Source: Zoroaster sp. YZ-2022 (lineage: Eukaryota; Echinodermata; Asteroidea; Forcipulatida; Zoroasteridae). From it: a DNA stretch of 64,000 bases. How positions within the stretch are numbered: position 1 is the stretch's first letter; each line of letters begins with the position of its first letter. Made by a program: the position numbers and the translations under genes. The stretch spans positions 2,160,057 to 2,224,056 of the forward strand of contig CM055822.1 of NCBI GenBank assembly GCA_029582265.1, in the 5' to 3' direction. Positions 44,401 to 48,648 of the stretch are shown here, in pieces. The notes under the pieces were generated by a model that saw nothing but the letters and a program-made list of their open reading frames with translations, had not been told where the DNA came from and ran no database searches.

Positions 44401-46831
44401 GGATTTTGGAGAATTTGGGAAGGTTAGGGTTATTGGATTACAATCAATTTACATATTGAAAAAGTACTAAAATATAATATGGGCATGTAAAGTAATTTCA
44501 TTTCAACAAAATAAATTTACAAGAAAATAACATTAACAGTCACATTTTCACCACCTAAGATGGCGCTCAAAATATCACAACGAAGTCAGACAGCAATTTT
44601 ATAAATGCTTTGCCGGGTGATGCGACACACGCTTCACCTTAGAAATTCCACTTTTCAGGTAAAATAAAGTCCACTAAACACAGAAATGCGCGATTATAAG
44701 GAAACCCCTGGGATATTAAGGTTGTACTATGTCATTCGAATGAGATAATAAGTCGTTCGAATGAGATAATGTAGTAAGTCGTTCGAATGACATAGTAAGT
44801 CGTTCGAATGACATAGTAAGTCGTTCGAATGAGATACTAAGTCTTTCGAACGACATACTAAGTCGTTCGAACGAGATACTAAGTCGTTCGAATGAGATAC
44901 TAAGTCGTTTGAATGAGATAATAAGTCGTACGAATGACATAGTAAGTCTTTCGAACGACATACTAAATCGTTCGAATGAGATACTAAGTCGTTCAAACGA
45001 CATACATGTACAAAGTCATTCAAACGAGATAAGTCATTCGAACGAGATAATAAGTTGTTTGAATGACATAGAAAGTCGTATGAACGAGATAATAAGTCGT
45101 ACGAAGGAGATAATAAGTCGTTCGAACGACATAGTAAGTCATTCGAACGACATAGTAAGTCATCTCGACGATAGTCAAATTTGATCGCTGATCTGCCCTT
45201 TTTCGTTTTACATAATGTTGGTTTATGTATTATCATAAAAAATGTCCAATGGGGTGGAGTTTTTCAAAAGTATGGTATAGAAGGGTCTTAATTAAAAATT
45301 CCAGCCGACGAACTCCCAATGAAAAAAAGGGTTATTCGAGCCTGAGTGAAAGTGTTACATTGTGCCCCATACACAAACTTAAAATGCATGTGTTCAACAG
45401 ACATGCAACTTTGTAATTGCAAAAAAAGAGGAAATTGCCGAGCACACAAAACTTTGTAGTGTTTTTCAGTTTTCTATAGCAGTTAGCAGTATTATTAAAG
45501 AAAAATGAGGAAATCAGCTGATCAGCTGAAAAGTTGCATGCCTGGTTCAAAGGACGTTAAATTAAAAGCATGATTTTAACATTGTCTTTGAATAACACTT
45601 TCTTAGGATAACCTTGACAGAGTGGTTCTGTTATGGAACACTCATCGTATTTGTCCCTATCGGAATCAGATGAATCCAAGTGGTAGACCTGCGCTCATCT
45701 ATACCTTCCACAGCTCTATGGAGCACAGAACCACTTGTGCAGTGTCAACGACGATGAGATTTGTCTGTGTTAAGATGAATGTACCTCCAAAAGCTGCTAC
45801 CCATGCGATAAAATCAAACCCCGAATATTAATTACTTAAAAATCTGTAACATTTGTAGTTTTGAACCGTTTCATCAATTTGTTAATTTTTTTGGATTAAG
45901 TTTGATATTTTTTGCCCTTTCAATCAATATGATTATGAGTTTTGTACAGAAACAAGGAATTTGGATTTTGGGTTTAATTAGGCAGATTCATGAAAATTTG
46001 AAGTTGCTTCAATGCTTTTAAATGTCATATCACTGGATAGAACAAAAAATTAGAAAGAAAATGAGGGGTCAATGGTCATGATAGGTTAACCCTATGCAAA
46101 GTTACGAATTTTTGTTGTTTTAAATATTTGGTAATTTTTAAGATCCAGTTTCATTTGAAAAGTTGTGACCGAATTTGCCTGCAATGTATCCTTGTAGTAC
46201 TAACAAAGTCTATTTTGCGCAAGTTGCACTGTTTTTGTGCCAACGTTACAGTTGGCATGGACTGATCAATTAAGATAACCACGATGTGTAGTATCCATTT
46301 ATCGACACTAGAAGTGACTACATCCGTAGACTACCCTTTATATTAGAATTTTACCATGAAAGTTCGGCGGGTCACAACTTCGACAGAAAAAAACGATATG
46401 AAAAATAGCGCCACCATCGGCGGTTTGCGTGAATCTGCCTAGTTTAATATCCCTATTAGGCCCTAAGTATTATTATCTCAGACTCAGTATGTCGTTCAAA
46501 CAACTTACTAGGCTACTAGTATTAGTAATACTAATATTGTCATTCGAACAATTTAGTATCTCAGTCAAGTGACTTAGTATCTCGTTCGAACGACTTAGAT
46601 GTCGTTCGATTTGGCAGTAATGGCCAATGGCAATGCGCTTCCATAAGTTTTTGACAATATACAAACCTTTATCATACGAACTCTTGCAGACTCCGTGTCC
46701 GAGTTATTGTGTAACCAAACACAGATTCCATTTTTATCGTATTTCTTGGACCATCCTTCTGTGCCATCAGCCAACCGGCGAAACTCATTGAAATCCTCAT
46801 CATCTGCTACGCGAACTACGCCAAGCTCCAT
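2360..46831 (-). CDS. STARD10-like START-domain lipid-transfer protein, partial, four exons
   Basis: Coding exons run 46831-46667, 34511-34364, 21825-21722 and 2477-2360. All junctions are AG acceptor and GT donor, and the codon phases match. The joined frame gives 178 codons plus one base. START domains of the STARD2/10 group bind phospholipids in a hydrophobic tunnel and move them between membranes. Family-typical blocks in order are a [11 protein letters not shown] start, GW near residue 26, VWL near 38-40, [14 protein letters not shown] in exon 2, PLKNRDFV in exon 3, IIFNHSV at its end, and [14 protein letters not shown] in exon 4. The last visible glycine codon is split across the next intron. 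The missing part is the PKWVVNK-type C-terminal helix, which must lie left of the window. I chose the ATG at 46831 because it opens the frame just before the domain and human STARD10 has only a short extension there. The match to STARD10 rests on remembered family sequence, not on a search. Confidence 0.88.
4232..4325. repeat. (CGAA)n simple repeat
   Basis: A run of GAAC/CGAA tetranucleotides with a few CGGA and ACAA variants. It abuts the LINE reverse transcriptase fragment on the left, so the LINE reading frame runs into it. The long open frames here are artefacts of the repeat. Confidence 0.9.
4320..4835 (-). pseudogene. LINE reverse transcriptase 3' fragment
   Basis: On the minus strand the translation contains [20 protein letters not shown] and then YKYLGVEID, the conserved block after the catalytic core of non-LTR reverse transcriptases (thumb region). 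A second frame gives [20 protein letters not shown] and [16 protein letters not shown], the usual C-terminal part of the same proteins. The two parts are in different frames (switch near 4480-4560), so the copy is frameshifted. It has no 5' half with the catalytic motif and ends in a tetranucleotide repeat. The block style resembles Rex1/Babar or L2-type LINEs. The clade is not certain. Confidence 0.8.
5401..5580. repeat. DIRS inverted terminal repeat, left
   Basis: From CTTACCTGGAGGGCCATC (5436 on) to TTTTCTCGAGCG this stretch is the reverse complement of 11342-11487, with few differences. The outermost 35 bases are specific to this end and reappear, complemented, in the internal complementary region. 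Confidence 0.92.
5636..5725. repeat. DIRS internal complementary region
   Basis: The first half (to CACTTCTGTGGGG at 5678) is the complement of the left outer tip at 5401-5450. The second half (from AGTCTACATCAC) is the complement of the right outer tip at 11470-11501. Two separate ends fused back-to-back is exactly the template DIRS elements use to complete their ends on a circle. Confidence 0.92.
6300..7250 (-). pseudogene. DIRS tyrosine recombinase, frameshifted
   Basis: In this family the recombinase cuts and joins the circular DNA into the genome. On the minus strand the segment 6916-6686 reads [19 protein letters not shown], which carries the first catalytic arginine in the usual xRRSEL context. 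A following segment in another frame reads [14 protein letters not shown]. Near 6360-6310 a third frame gives [16 protein letters not shown], in which the tyrosine (codon 6318-6320) fits the nucleophile position. The HD/HxxR region around 6400-6440 is split between frames. The N-terminal part begins inside the C-terminal end of the frame encoding RNase H. At least two frame changes are needed, so no intact enzyme is made. Confidence 0.82.
7111..8517 (-). pseudogene. DIRS reverse transcriptase palm end and RNase H
   Basis: The open frame starts [11 protein letters not shown], which holds the YxDD catalytic motif of reverse transcriptase. Further on, near residues 191-230, it shows [11 protein letters not shown] and [14 protein letters not shown], the Glu and Asp motifs of RNase H, then ADALSR and, near residue 300, HVDLFATSQ, a block typical of DIRS elements. 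The connecting stretch, including the first RNase H aspartate in [11 protein letters not shown], is in a different frame (about 8306-7990). The long open frame is therefore partly a shadow, and the gene is frameshifted at least twice here. Reverse transcriptase and RNase H together copy element RNA into DNA. Confidence 0.85.
8518..9250 (-). pseudogene. DIRS reverse transcriptase fingers/palm, frameshifted
   Basis: In one minus frame, 9239-8739, there is [20 protein letters not shown] followed by PLNRYI, the conserved template-grip block of reverse transcriptase. A second frame continues with [14 protein letters not shown] and then SMSRFVRNT and [18 protein letters not shown] stop follows at about 8548. 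A short stretch in the third frame (PRVFTRW...RKALRQRG) links to the YLDD segment. Three frame switches within 700 bp show clear decay or sequencing error. Confidence 0.82.
9425..11155 (-). pseudogene. DIRS gag-like region, interrupted
   Basis: The segments 11155-10871, 10789-9980 and 9931-9425 are all in the same minus frame. They begin [18 protein letters not shown] and end with a recognisable DIRS-type block, [20 protein letters not shown] ... [18 protein letters not shown]. An acidic stretch [10 protein letters not shown] sits at about 10110. Stops and frame changes separate the segments. A basic, serine-rich stretch ([16 protein letters not shown]) lies in another frame at 10949-10701 and may be the true N-terminal part. 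Gag in these elements is thought to package the RNA. The exact start is unsure. Confidence 0.65.
11337..11501. repeat. DIRS inverted terminal repeat, right (5' end of the element)
   Basis: This is complementary to 5439-5580. The outermost bases GTGATGTAGAC are specific to this end and appear complemented in the internal complementary region. The element's transcript should begin in or near this repeat and run leftward. Confidence 0.92.
11590..12242. repeat. 21/23-bp minisatellite
   Basis: The core CAAGGCCAAGGCTTCTGTCT is repeated about 28-30 times. Three unit types are seen in blocks: TCTTCAAGG (21 bp), TCTTCACAAGG (23 bp) and TCTCCAAGG (21 bp), with some TTCGGTCT variants. All frames stay open for long stretches on both strands, giving low-complexity frames such as GQGFCLQ or KAKASVF. 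I consider these non-coding artefacts. The array sits between the DIRS and the gypsy element. Confidence 0.95.
12630..12879 (-). repeat. Gypsy 3' LTR (250 bp)
   Basis: This holds three tandem copies of a 27-bp unit containing TGCACTTGCGGGTGTTCTAT. The 5' LTR has only two. It is free of the MITE, so its TTAA (about 12727-12730) is the empty site matching the filled site at 17436-17754. Confidence 0.94.
12880..12891 (-). other. Polypurine tract of the gypsy element
   Basis: Read on the minus strand this is TTGGGGAGGGA directly before the TG of the 3' LTR. It is the expected primer site for plus-strand DNA synthesis. Confidence 0.75.
13058..15399 (-). pseudogene. Gypsy pol: reverse transcriptase end, RNase H, integrase
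   Basis: The frame 15399-13438 continues reverse transcriptase with [11 protein letters not shown] and [10 protein letters not shown], where SDD replaces the usual YxDD context, as seen in some metazoan gypsy lineages. It then has RNase H ([37 protein letters not shown]) and integrase. The integrase zinc finger has an expanded [10 protein letters not shown] stretch. The core has SMDFCGPLP, with the first catalytic Asp, and a Glu in NAQAEAFNK. At the second Asp position it reads KTNNGSPF, so the catalytic residue is Asn. Near 13600 the frame shifts, and the integrase tail continues in 13636-13058 (GDTVLVKYD, then a Pro/Thr-rich end). Upstream it is separated from gag-protease by a 44-bp duplication. 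The product should not be active as read. Confidence 0.88.
14031..14070 (-). repeat. 9-bp in-frame repeat in the integrase zinc finger
   Basis: GCAAGGCAT is repeated about four times and encodes repeated Cys-Leu-Ala. It lengthens the spacing in the HHCC zinc-binding domain, where one CLAC unit is expected. Confidence 0.85.
15372..17138 (-). pseudogene. Gypsy gag-protease-reverse transcriptase N-part
   Basis: The protein probably starts at the ATG at 17138 ([11 protein letters not shown]), although the frame is open to 17240. The gag matrix/capsid part includes [12 protein letters not shown] and [20 protein letters not shown], a block common in metazoan gypsy gag. Two CCHC knuckles follow (CIYC...H...C and [14 protein letters not shown]), about 228-260 residues in. 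The protease shows [12 protein letters not shown] with the active-site Asp. The reverse transcriptase begins [14 protein letters not shown] and reaches [16 protein letters not shown], after which the 44-bp duplication shifts the frame. The tail after that point is meaningless. Gag builds the particle, and the protease cuts the polyprotein. Confidence 0.88.
15431..15518 (-). repeat. 44-bp tandem duplication in the gypsy reverse transcriptase
   Basis: 15431-15474 and 15475-15518 differ at only a few bases. Because 44 is not a multiple of three, the duplication shifts the reading frame between the two halves of pol. The break in the open frames falls exactly here. Confidence 0.92.
17325..17342 (-). 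other. Putative primer-binding site of the gypsy element
   Basis: Directly inside the 5' LTR the minus strand reads CTGGCGACGAGGAGTAC. The position next to the LTR end and the TGGCGACGAGGA form are as in other metazoan gypsy elements. The tRNA it would pair with was not determined. Confidence 0.5.
17343..17880 (-). repeat. Gypsy 5' LTR with nested MITE
   Basis: Without the MITE and its extra TTAA this LTR is 223 bp, 27 bp shorter than the 3' LTR, which is the loss or gain of one internal 27-bp unit. The promoter of the element should be here. The MITE splits the LTR and may disturb it. Confidence 0.94.
17440..17750. mobile_element. TTAA-flanked MITE nested in the gypsy LTR (311 bp)
   Basis: Ends are CCCTCCTAC and GTAGGAGGG with TTAA at 17436-17439 and 17751-17754. 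The 3' LTR of the same element carries the empty site with a single TTAA, so both ends of the insertion and its target duplication are proven within this window. The ends and target fit piggyBac-like MITEs. There is no coding sequence. It inserted after the gypsy element, since only one LTR has it. Confidence 0.95.
18829..18858. repeat. Short inverted repeat (hairpin)
   Basis: AACAACCACCG and CGGTGGTTGTT are separated by a few bases. This is a strong hairpin with no neighbouring gene end to suggest a terminator. It may be a MITE remnant. Confidence 0.6.
19505..19858. mobile_element. Foldback MITE, unclassified
   Basis: CGGCTATAAGCCAGGCACTT with CGTGTCTGACGTCA at the left is repeated inverted at the right (TGACGTCATACACGAAGTG ... 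GGCTTATAGCCGCAC), giving arms of about 40 bp. The exact ends and target duplication are unclear. Short GC-rich palindromes, with GCGTATCGGC and GGCGCGCGATTGCGCGCC, lie just to the left at 19290-19470. Confidence 0.7.
20195..20700 (+). repeat. Dispersed repeat family A, copy 1
   Basis: This matches 52060-52520 in inverted orientation. Shared anchors are AAAGTAAAGTGAGTGACAAC, CAATGAGAAGCTTGCC, the CATGACAGTGCGAT-type block (20260) and CACTGGGTCAACGAATGAGG. No coding content is recognised. It may be a SINE or a fragment of a larger element. Confidence 0.75.
20757..21650 (-). repeat. Dispersed repeat family B, copy 1 (minus)
   Basis: This is homologous to 25526-26410 and 37823-38680. In family orientation it begins CAGGGAATGATTTCATTC, runs through several TTGCATAGCAAA-type short palindromes, then TGCTTAAAATTACA, TTACTGCCGTTTGGTT and GAAAGTTAGTCCTCCGTCC, and ends near TGCATGCACATAGAATTT. 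No open frame is conserved between copies. It looks like a non-autonomous DNA element. The CAGGG start would fit hAT, but no matching right inverted end was found. Confidence 0.8.
21722..21825 (-). CDS. STARD10-like exon 3
   Basis: The exon translates from [18 protein letters not shown] through [13 protein letters not shown], matching the CPKPLKNRDVITLRSW...IIMNYSVKH block of STARD10. The acceptor is CCTGCAG and the donor AAG/GTAACC. It enters with two bases that complete the codon started by exon 2, giving ATG (Met), and leaves in phase 0 (104 bp). It lies only 72 bp beyond the end of a dispersed repeat copy. Confidence 0.88.
25526..26410 (+). repeat. Dispersed repeat family B, copy 2
   Basis: The same family as 20757-21650 and 37823-38680. 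It starts CAGGGAACGATTTCGTTC and ends near TGCATGCACATAGAATTT. It lies inside the hAT element, so it was either inserted there or carried with it. The following 26420-26820 stretch is rich in GCGATGCGATAC-type repeats and holds a 138-codon open frame with no recognised domain. Confidence 0.8.
27371..28545. repeat. Three tandem 395-bp units
   Basis: The unit start ATAAGGGG(G)ACACCAAACT recurs at 27376, 27771 and 28166, a constant spacing of 395. The units are almost identical, with small losses of G or C in the opening hairpin of units 2 and 3. In unit 1 the opening is a perfect palindrome with 13-bp arms (GGGGGACACCAAA) around one C. Near-identity means recent duplication. No gene is encoded. 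Confidence 0.95.
29372..32691. mobile_element. TTAA-flanked piggyBac-like element, 3.3 kb, no transposase seen
   Basis: It starts CCCTCCTAC after TTAA (29368-29371) and ends GTAGGAGGG before TTAG (32692-32695), a one-base change from TTAA. Just inside, GGCTCATTTCATCAGGTTGG at the left is inverted at the right near 32380 (CCAACCTGGTGAAATGAGCC), which ties the two ends together across 3 kb. The interior is AT-rich and carries several TCGACGTAAC and GGACACCAAA motifs. It has no long frame, so it is non-autonomous. The right end also holds a 270-bp foldback piece (32411-32680). Confidence 0.75.
32411..32680. repeat. Foldback segment at the right end of the TTAA element
   Basis: GTAGCTGCACTTTAGTGGCA near 32412 is inverted as TTGGCACTAAAGTTCAGCTAC near 32655. 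The segment at 48440-48648 has a related right part ending AAGTTCAGCTACAGTAGGAGGG, so this block is a standing part of some family members. Confidence 0.7.
33526..33547. repeat. 22-bp perfect palindrome
   Basis: The arms GTCTTGAGACC and GGTCTCAAGAC meet without a spacer. The surrounding 33435-33560 is rich in GAGACC and GGTCTC words. It may be a remnant of a DNA transposon end, but no target duplication was found. Confidence 0.8.
33723..34073. mobile_element. TTAA-type MITE, 351 bp, right target lost
   Basis: It starts CCCTCCTATG after TTAA (33719-33722) and ends CCTATAGGAGGG. The right flank reads TCCA, so the duplication is damaged or the end is shifted. It is the same size class as the copy at 43287. 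Confidence 0.7.
34364..34511 (-). CDS. STARD10-like exon 2
   Basis: The exon translates as [20 protein letters not shown] followed by [16 protein letters not shown] and ending DISYYQ. LYDVLHD.EYRKKWDS is the most conserved START block of STARD10. The acceptor is TCACTACAG and the donor CAAA/GTAAGT. It enters in phase 0 and leaves in phase 1 (148 bp, 49 codons plus one base). Confidence 0.9.
35051..35999. mobile_element. Foldback DNA element, 949 bp, 5-bp duplication
   Basis: It starts GCCGCGTTCACACTAGATCC and ends GGATCAAGTGTGAACGCGGT, an inverted pair. CCCTG flanks at 35046-35050 and 36000-36004. Both subterminal regions are dense in GATCCTGCAAGGGCGATCAA-type repeats, with more at the right. 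On the minus strand a 147-codon frame ending at 35165 contains [20 protein letters not shown], which resembles the start of a Myb/SANT-like DNA-binding protein as found in Harbinger-type elements or host genes. That likeness is weak. The superfamily is not assigned. Confidence 0.75.
36810..37065. mobile_element. hAT MITE, deletion derivative of the 23220 element (256 bp)
   Basis: The ends are TAAGCTTGGGCGA and TCGCCCAAGTTTA, and the 8-bp duplication CAGCCAAT lies at 36802-36809 and 37066-37073. The left interior (CATGCATGATTGCTTTAGAGCC) matches about 23310, and the middle (CTTAATCCGTCTGAATTTC, TTGAGTGGCAGTGGATT) matches about 23950-24000. This shows direct descent from the long element by internal deletion. 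Confidence 0.92.
37823..38680 (+). repeat. Dispersed repeat family B, copy 3
   Basis: It starts CAGGGAATGATTTTGTTCG. It shares the TTTGTAGAGCAAATTTAAAA, GTCCTCCGTCCATTTTTG and CTGGGCGGTTGTTGCGTG blocks with copy 2. It is diverged from the other copies by small deletions, so it is older than a recent burst. Confidence 0.8.
39014..39286. mobile_element. Tc1/mariner-type MITE, copy 2 (273 bp)
   Basis: The same family as 1958-2217, with the left end TTACTAAAAACAATTTAGAG and the right end CCTAAATTGTTTTGAGGAG between TA dinucleotides. The interior matches copy 1 closely but has an extra CACACCCGTTAT stretch of about 13 bp near the left. Confidence 0.85.
39290..39682 (+). pseudogene. LINE 3' fragment (CR1/L2-like)
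   Basis: On the plus strand the translation gives [20 protein letters not shown], the conserved block near the C-terminus of CR1/L2-like reverse transcriptases. It is followed by stops and, in nucleotides, the usual tail GCGCTATATAAGAACTGTTC and a (CAT/ATT)n run. It is 5'-truncated. It directly abuts the MITE on its left. Confidence 0.75.
40305..41810 (+). mobile_element. Tc1-like transposon, 1.5 kb, inactive
   Basis: The ends TATACTCTCCAACAAAAGAA and TTCTTTTGTTGGAGAGTATA are inverted copies carrying TA at their outer edges. Inside is a broken Tc1-type transposase on the plus strand. Length and layout fit a full-length but mutated element. Confidence 0.92.
40620..41617 (+). pseudogene. Tc1-like transposase, broken
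   Basis: The N-terminal part from ATG 40620 has a helix-turn-helix ([20 protein letters not shown] ... [10 protein letters not shown]), followed by a stop at 40743 and a frame change. The second DNA-binding helix-turn-helix reads [20 protein letters not shown]. The DDE core begins IMFTDESRF with the first Asp (about 41055) and continues in changing frames. The block normally reading [11 protein letters not shown] reads [11 protein letters not shown] here, so the second catalytic Asp is Tyr (codon 41329-41331). The C-terminal part [14 protein letters not shown] carries the Glu. This enzyme would cut and move the element, but it cannot be active as read. Confidence 0.9.
43287..43638. mobile_element. 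TTAA-flanked MITE (352 bp)
   Basis: The ends are CCCTCCTAC and GTAGGAGGG with TTAA at 43283-43286 and 43639-43642. The interior repeats the word CCATTCAAA(A/T)CCATT many times in both orientations. No coding sequence. The ends are identical to the copy at 17440. Confidence 0.92.
44738..45165. repeat. 21-bp minisatellite with GTCGTTCGAACGAC core, main cluster
   Basis: About 20 units of the form TAAGTCGTTCGAATGAGATAC with a few bases changed or lost. Many units contain a full or partial GTCGTTCGAACGAC palindrome. Open frames on both strands ([13 protein letters not shown]) come from the repeat and are not genes. Confidence 0.93.
46485..46615. repeat. 21-bp minisatellite, diverged cluster beside exon 1
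   Basis: These are words such as GTCGTTCAAACAACTTACTA, TTAGTATCTCGTTCGAACGA and CTTAGATGTCGTTCGAT, of the same family as 44738-45165. It ends about 50 bp from the splice donor of exon 1. Confidence 0.85.
46667..46831 (-). CDS. STARD10-like exon 1 (start codon)
   Basis: The exon opens with ATG at 46831 and encodes [20 protein letters not shown], then [15 protein letters not shown] and ends RVRMIK (55 codons). DDxDFxxFR and GWxxxYxxxGxxVW match the start of the STARD10 START domain. The donor is AAG/GTTTGT in phase 0, which fits exon 2. The bases before ATG read ATAAC, with A at -2 and no strong Kozak context. A further upstream 5' UTR exon cannot be excluded. Confidence 0.85.
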
Positions 46832-47060
46832 GTTATTCTCTGTATAATTACACTTGAATTTTCAATATAGCATATCACTTATCAGGTTTTAAAATATTCA
46901 CGAAACCAGTGGAGCTGGAAGTCGTTGGTTCGCACAGTGATCAATTAATGTACTCTGGCCACCTGGCCGGCCCTAAACCGTACTGTTGTACACATGCTGC
47001 ACGGACGCGTACGCTGCGCCGCGGCATCATGTAATACGATGACGACAATATATCGACCGT
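46832..47060 (-). promoter_or_regulatory. Presumed 5' UTR/promoter region of the STARD10-like gene
   Basis: This is placed only by its position upstream of the start codon. A GC- and CpG-richer patch lies at about 46960-47040 (CACGGACGCGTACGCTGCGC). I see no clear TATA box or initiator. Confidence 0.25.
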
Positions 47061-47367
47061 AACACATACTTACTTAGTCTGATACCCTTATATGTCATTG
47101 TGTTCTGTGTAAACATCCCATAGTTACATTTAATTTTTTTGTCAAGACAGGATGCCAGATAATGCAATCAGATACAGAATTTTGGAATTAGCGCCCCCAC
47201 ACAACCCTAAACAAAACCCACACGAATCATACAATGGGTGCGTTCGAGTATAGGTGTGCCGGGGCTAGTTGTGACGAGAATCACTTGTGTATTTATACAT
47301 ATCCATGTACATGTATATGTAGACTGCAGAGTATTATGCATGTATTGTTGTATTCCCACTACTCTAG

Positions 47368-47460
47368 GTCAACAAATAAAAGGATCGGAGAGGACACAAA
47401 CTTTGTTGTGACAGTTAGAATGGAGTTGGTTTATTAACATTTTTCTCACCAACAATAATA
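47368..47460. mobile_element. Short foldback element, copy 1 (about 93 bp)
   Basis: This shares GTCAACAAA, CACAAACTTTGTTGTGACA and GTTGGT blocks with the complement of 54530-54622. Ends with TTGTTGGT-type words are inverted. It contains the palindrome CACAAACTTTGTTGTG. Confidence 0.6.
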
Positions 47461-47809
47461 ACAGGCAATACAGTAACATGAACCATAGAGAAGACTTACA
47501 GTGTATGCATATATAGATTGTACCACTACGGGCCATCTGCATCCATCGATCCGCATCATATTTTTGTATTATTGTATTATTTCCTGAAAGAGAGATATAT
47601 CCCAAGGTCATGCCATAATTAACAAATGTATGCTAAGCAGATTTTGTCGGATACTAGCTAACTTTCATACAAAAAGTGTGTATTTTGGCTGGTAGTCTGT
47701 TTTATATTGCTAAGCAAAAATGTTTTCTAAGCAAAATGATAAGCTTATTTAGCACTAGATCAATGAAACCCTTTAATTGTGTCCGCCGTGCGTGAAACAA
47801 TCCATTCGA

Positions 47810-47910
47810 TCGCAAACAGAATAGTAACGTGATAGGTGTTCATTCGTTTTAAACGTACATACGACGGTCATTGTATCACTGGCCAATGAAAAGCTCGGCA
47901 TTGTAAGCTC
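47810..47910 (+). repeat. Dispersed repeat family C, copy 1
   Basis: TGTTCATTCGTTTTAAACGT, ACGACGGTC and CACTGGCCAATGAAAA match the complement of 56215-56300. There is no coding content. Confidence 0.65.
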
Positions 47911-48439
47911 CACCCTGAGCTCCACCCCTCTCTGACCGTACACGACCTTAGTTTTGTTATTCAAAGTCCTGCATTGACTGATGTTTCACTATTTAAATGA
48001 CAAAGGACAACTCTGGTGCATAAGCGGTATGCACCAATGCCAGTAGTCTTGGTGCAAGATGTTCCTTGTGATTTTATACGTACACGCGCCGATCCGCTGT
48101 GATTTGATAAACGAATCGCCGCTGCGGGCGCCATTCATTCCTGTCCACGGCCTGTTTGCATGGCCAATGCAAGGTCGATGTATGTGACCTTCATGCATAT
48201 TCAACTTGCGGTTTAAGAGAATACTAAGCAAGCACACAAATATGGCAACAGCTCACCGCATAATATCAGCGCAGCAGGGGCGCGGCCAGCCTGGTAACTT
48301 GCTACTGTTATGACATGTACTTGCACATTATACAATACGTAAATACACTGTGTGTGTGCTTGCTGCTGCTTCTGGGCCGTCCGTGAACACTGCTGTCAAA
48401 CCTTATTACGTTTGTATATGAAGTAGGCCTACATGTACA

Positions 48440-48648
48440 GTACATTACAGGTCAAAATGAGCTGGCCATTTTTGATTGAGCGTTATCTCGTTTGTTGAGG
48501 GTGGTGAAAATGACATTTAAACCCAGTCAACGATTCTCCCGTGTGCAGTGACCACAGTTCAACAGTCAAAAACAGTCAGTTGACTGATTTTGACCACTGT
48601 ACGTAGCTACTTGCTACAAAAGTTCAGCTACAGTAGGAGGGTGTACAA
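48440..48648. mobile_element. Degenerate TTAA-type element, right end
   Basis: It starts near AGGTCAAAATGAGCTGGCC and ends AAGTTCAGCTACAGTAGGAGGG, as at the right end of the 29372 element. The flank GTGTAC has lost TTAA and no left CCCTCC end is visible. Confidence 0.55.

Larger units (their letters stand above)
34512..46666 (-). other. Intron 1 of the STARD10-like gene (12.2 kb)
   Basis: This runs between the donor at 46666 and the acceptor at 34512-34513. It holds a foldback element, hAT and Tc1 MITEs, repeat family B copy 3, a LINE fragment, a Tc1 element, a TTAA MITE and two clusters of a 21-bp repeat. A hairpin with 13-bp arms (GTGAGCCATAAAC) sits at about 36363-36415. Stretches 41811-43282 and 45170-46480 are AT-rich. 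The first repeats GTGACTCGCGTGA-type words several times (41990-42600). I see no gene in them. Confidence 0.75.

Noticed and set aside
44716..45236. Minus-strand frames of 95 and 169 codons with [13 protein letters not shown] repeats
   Set aside because: They are translations of a 21-bp tandem repeat with no start context, splice sites or domain.
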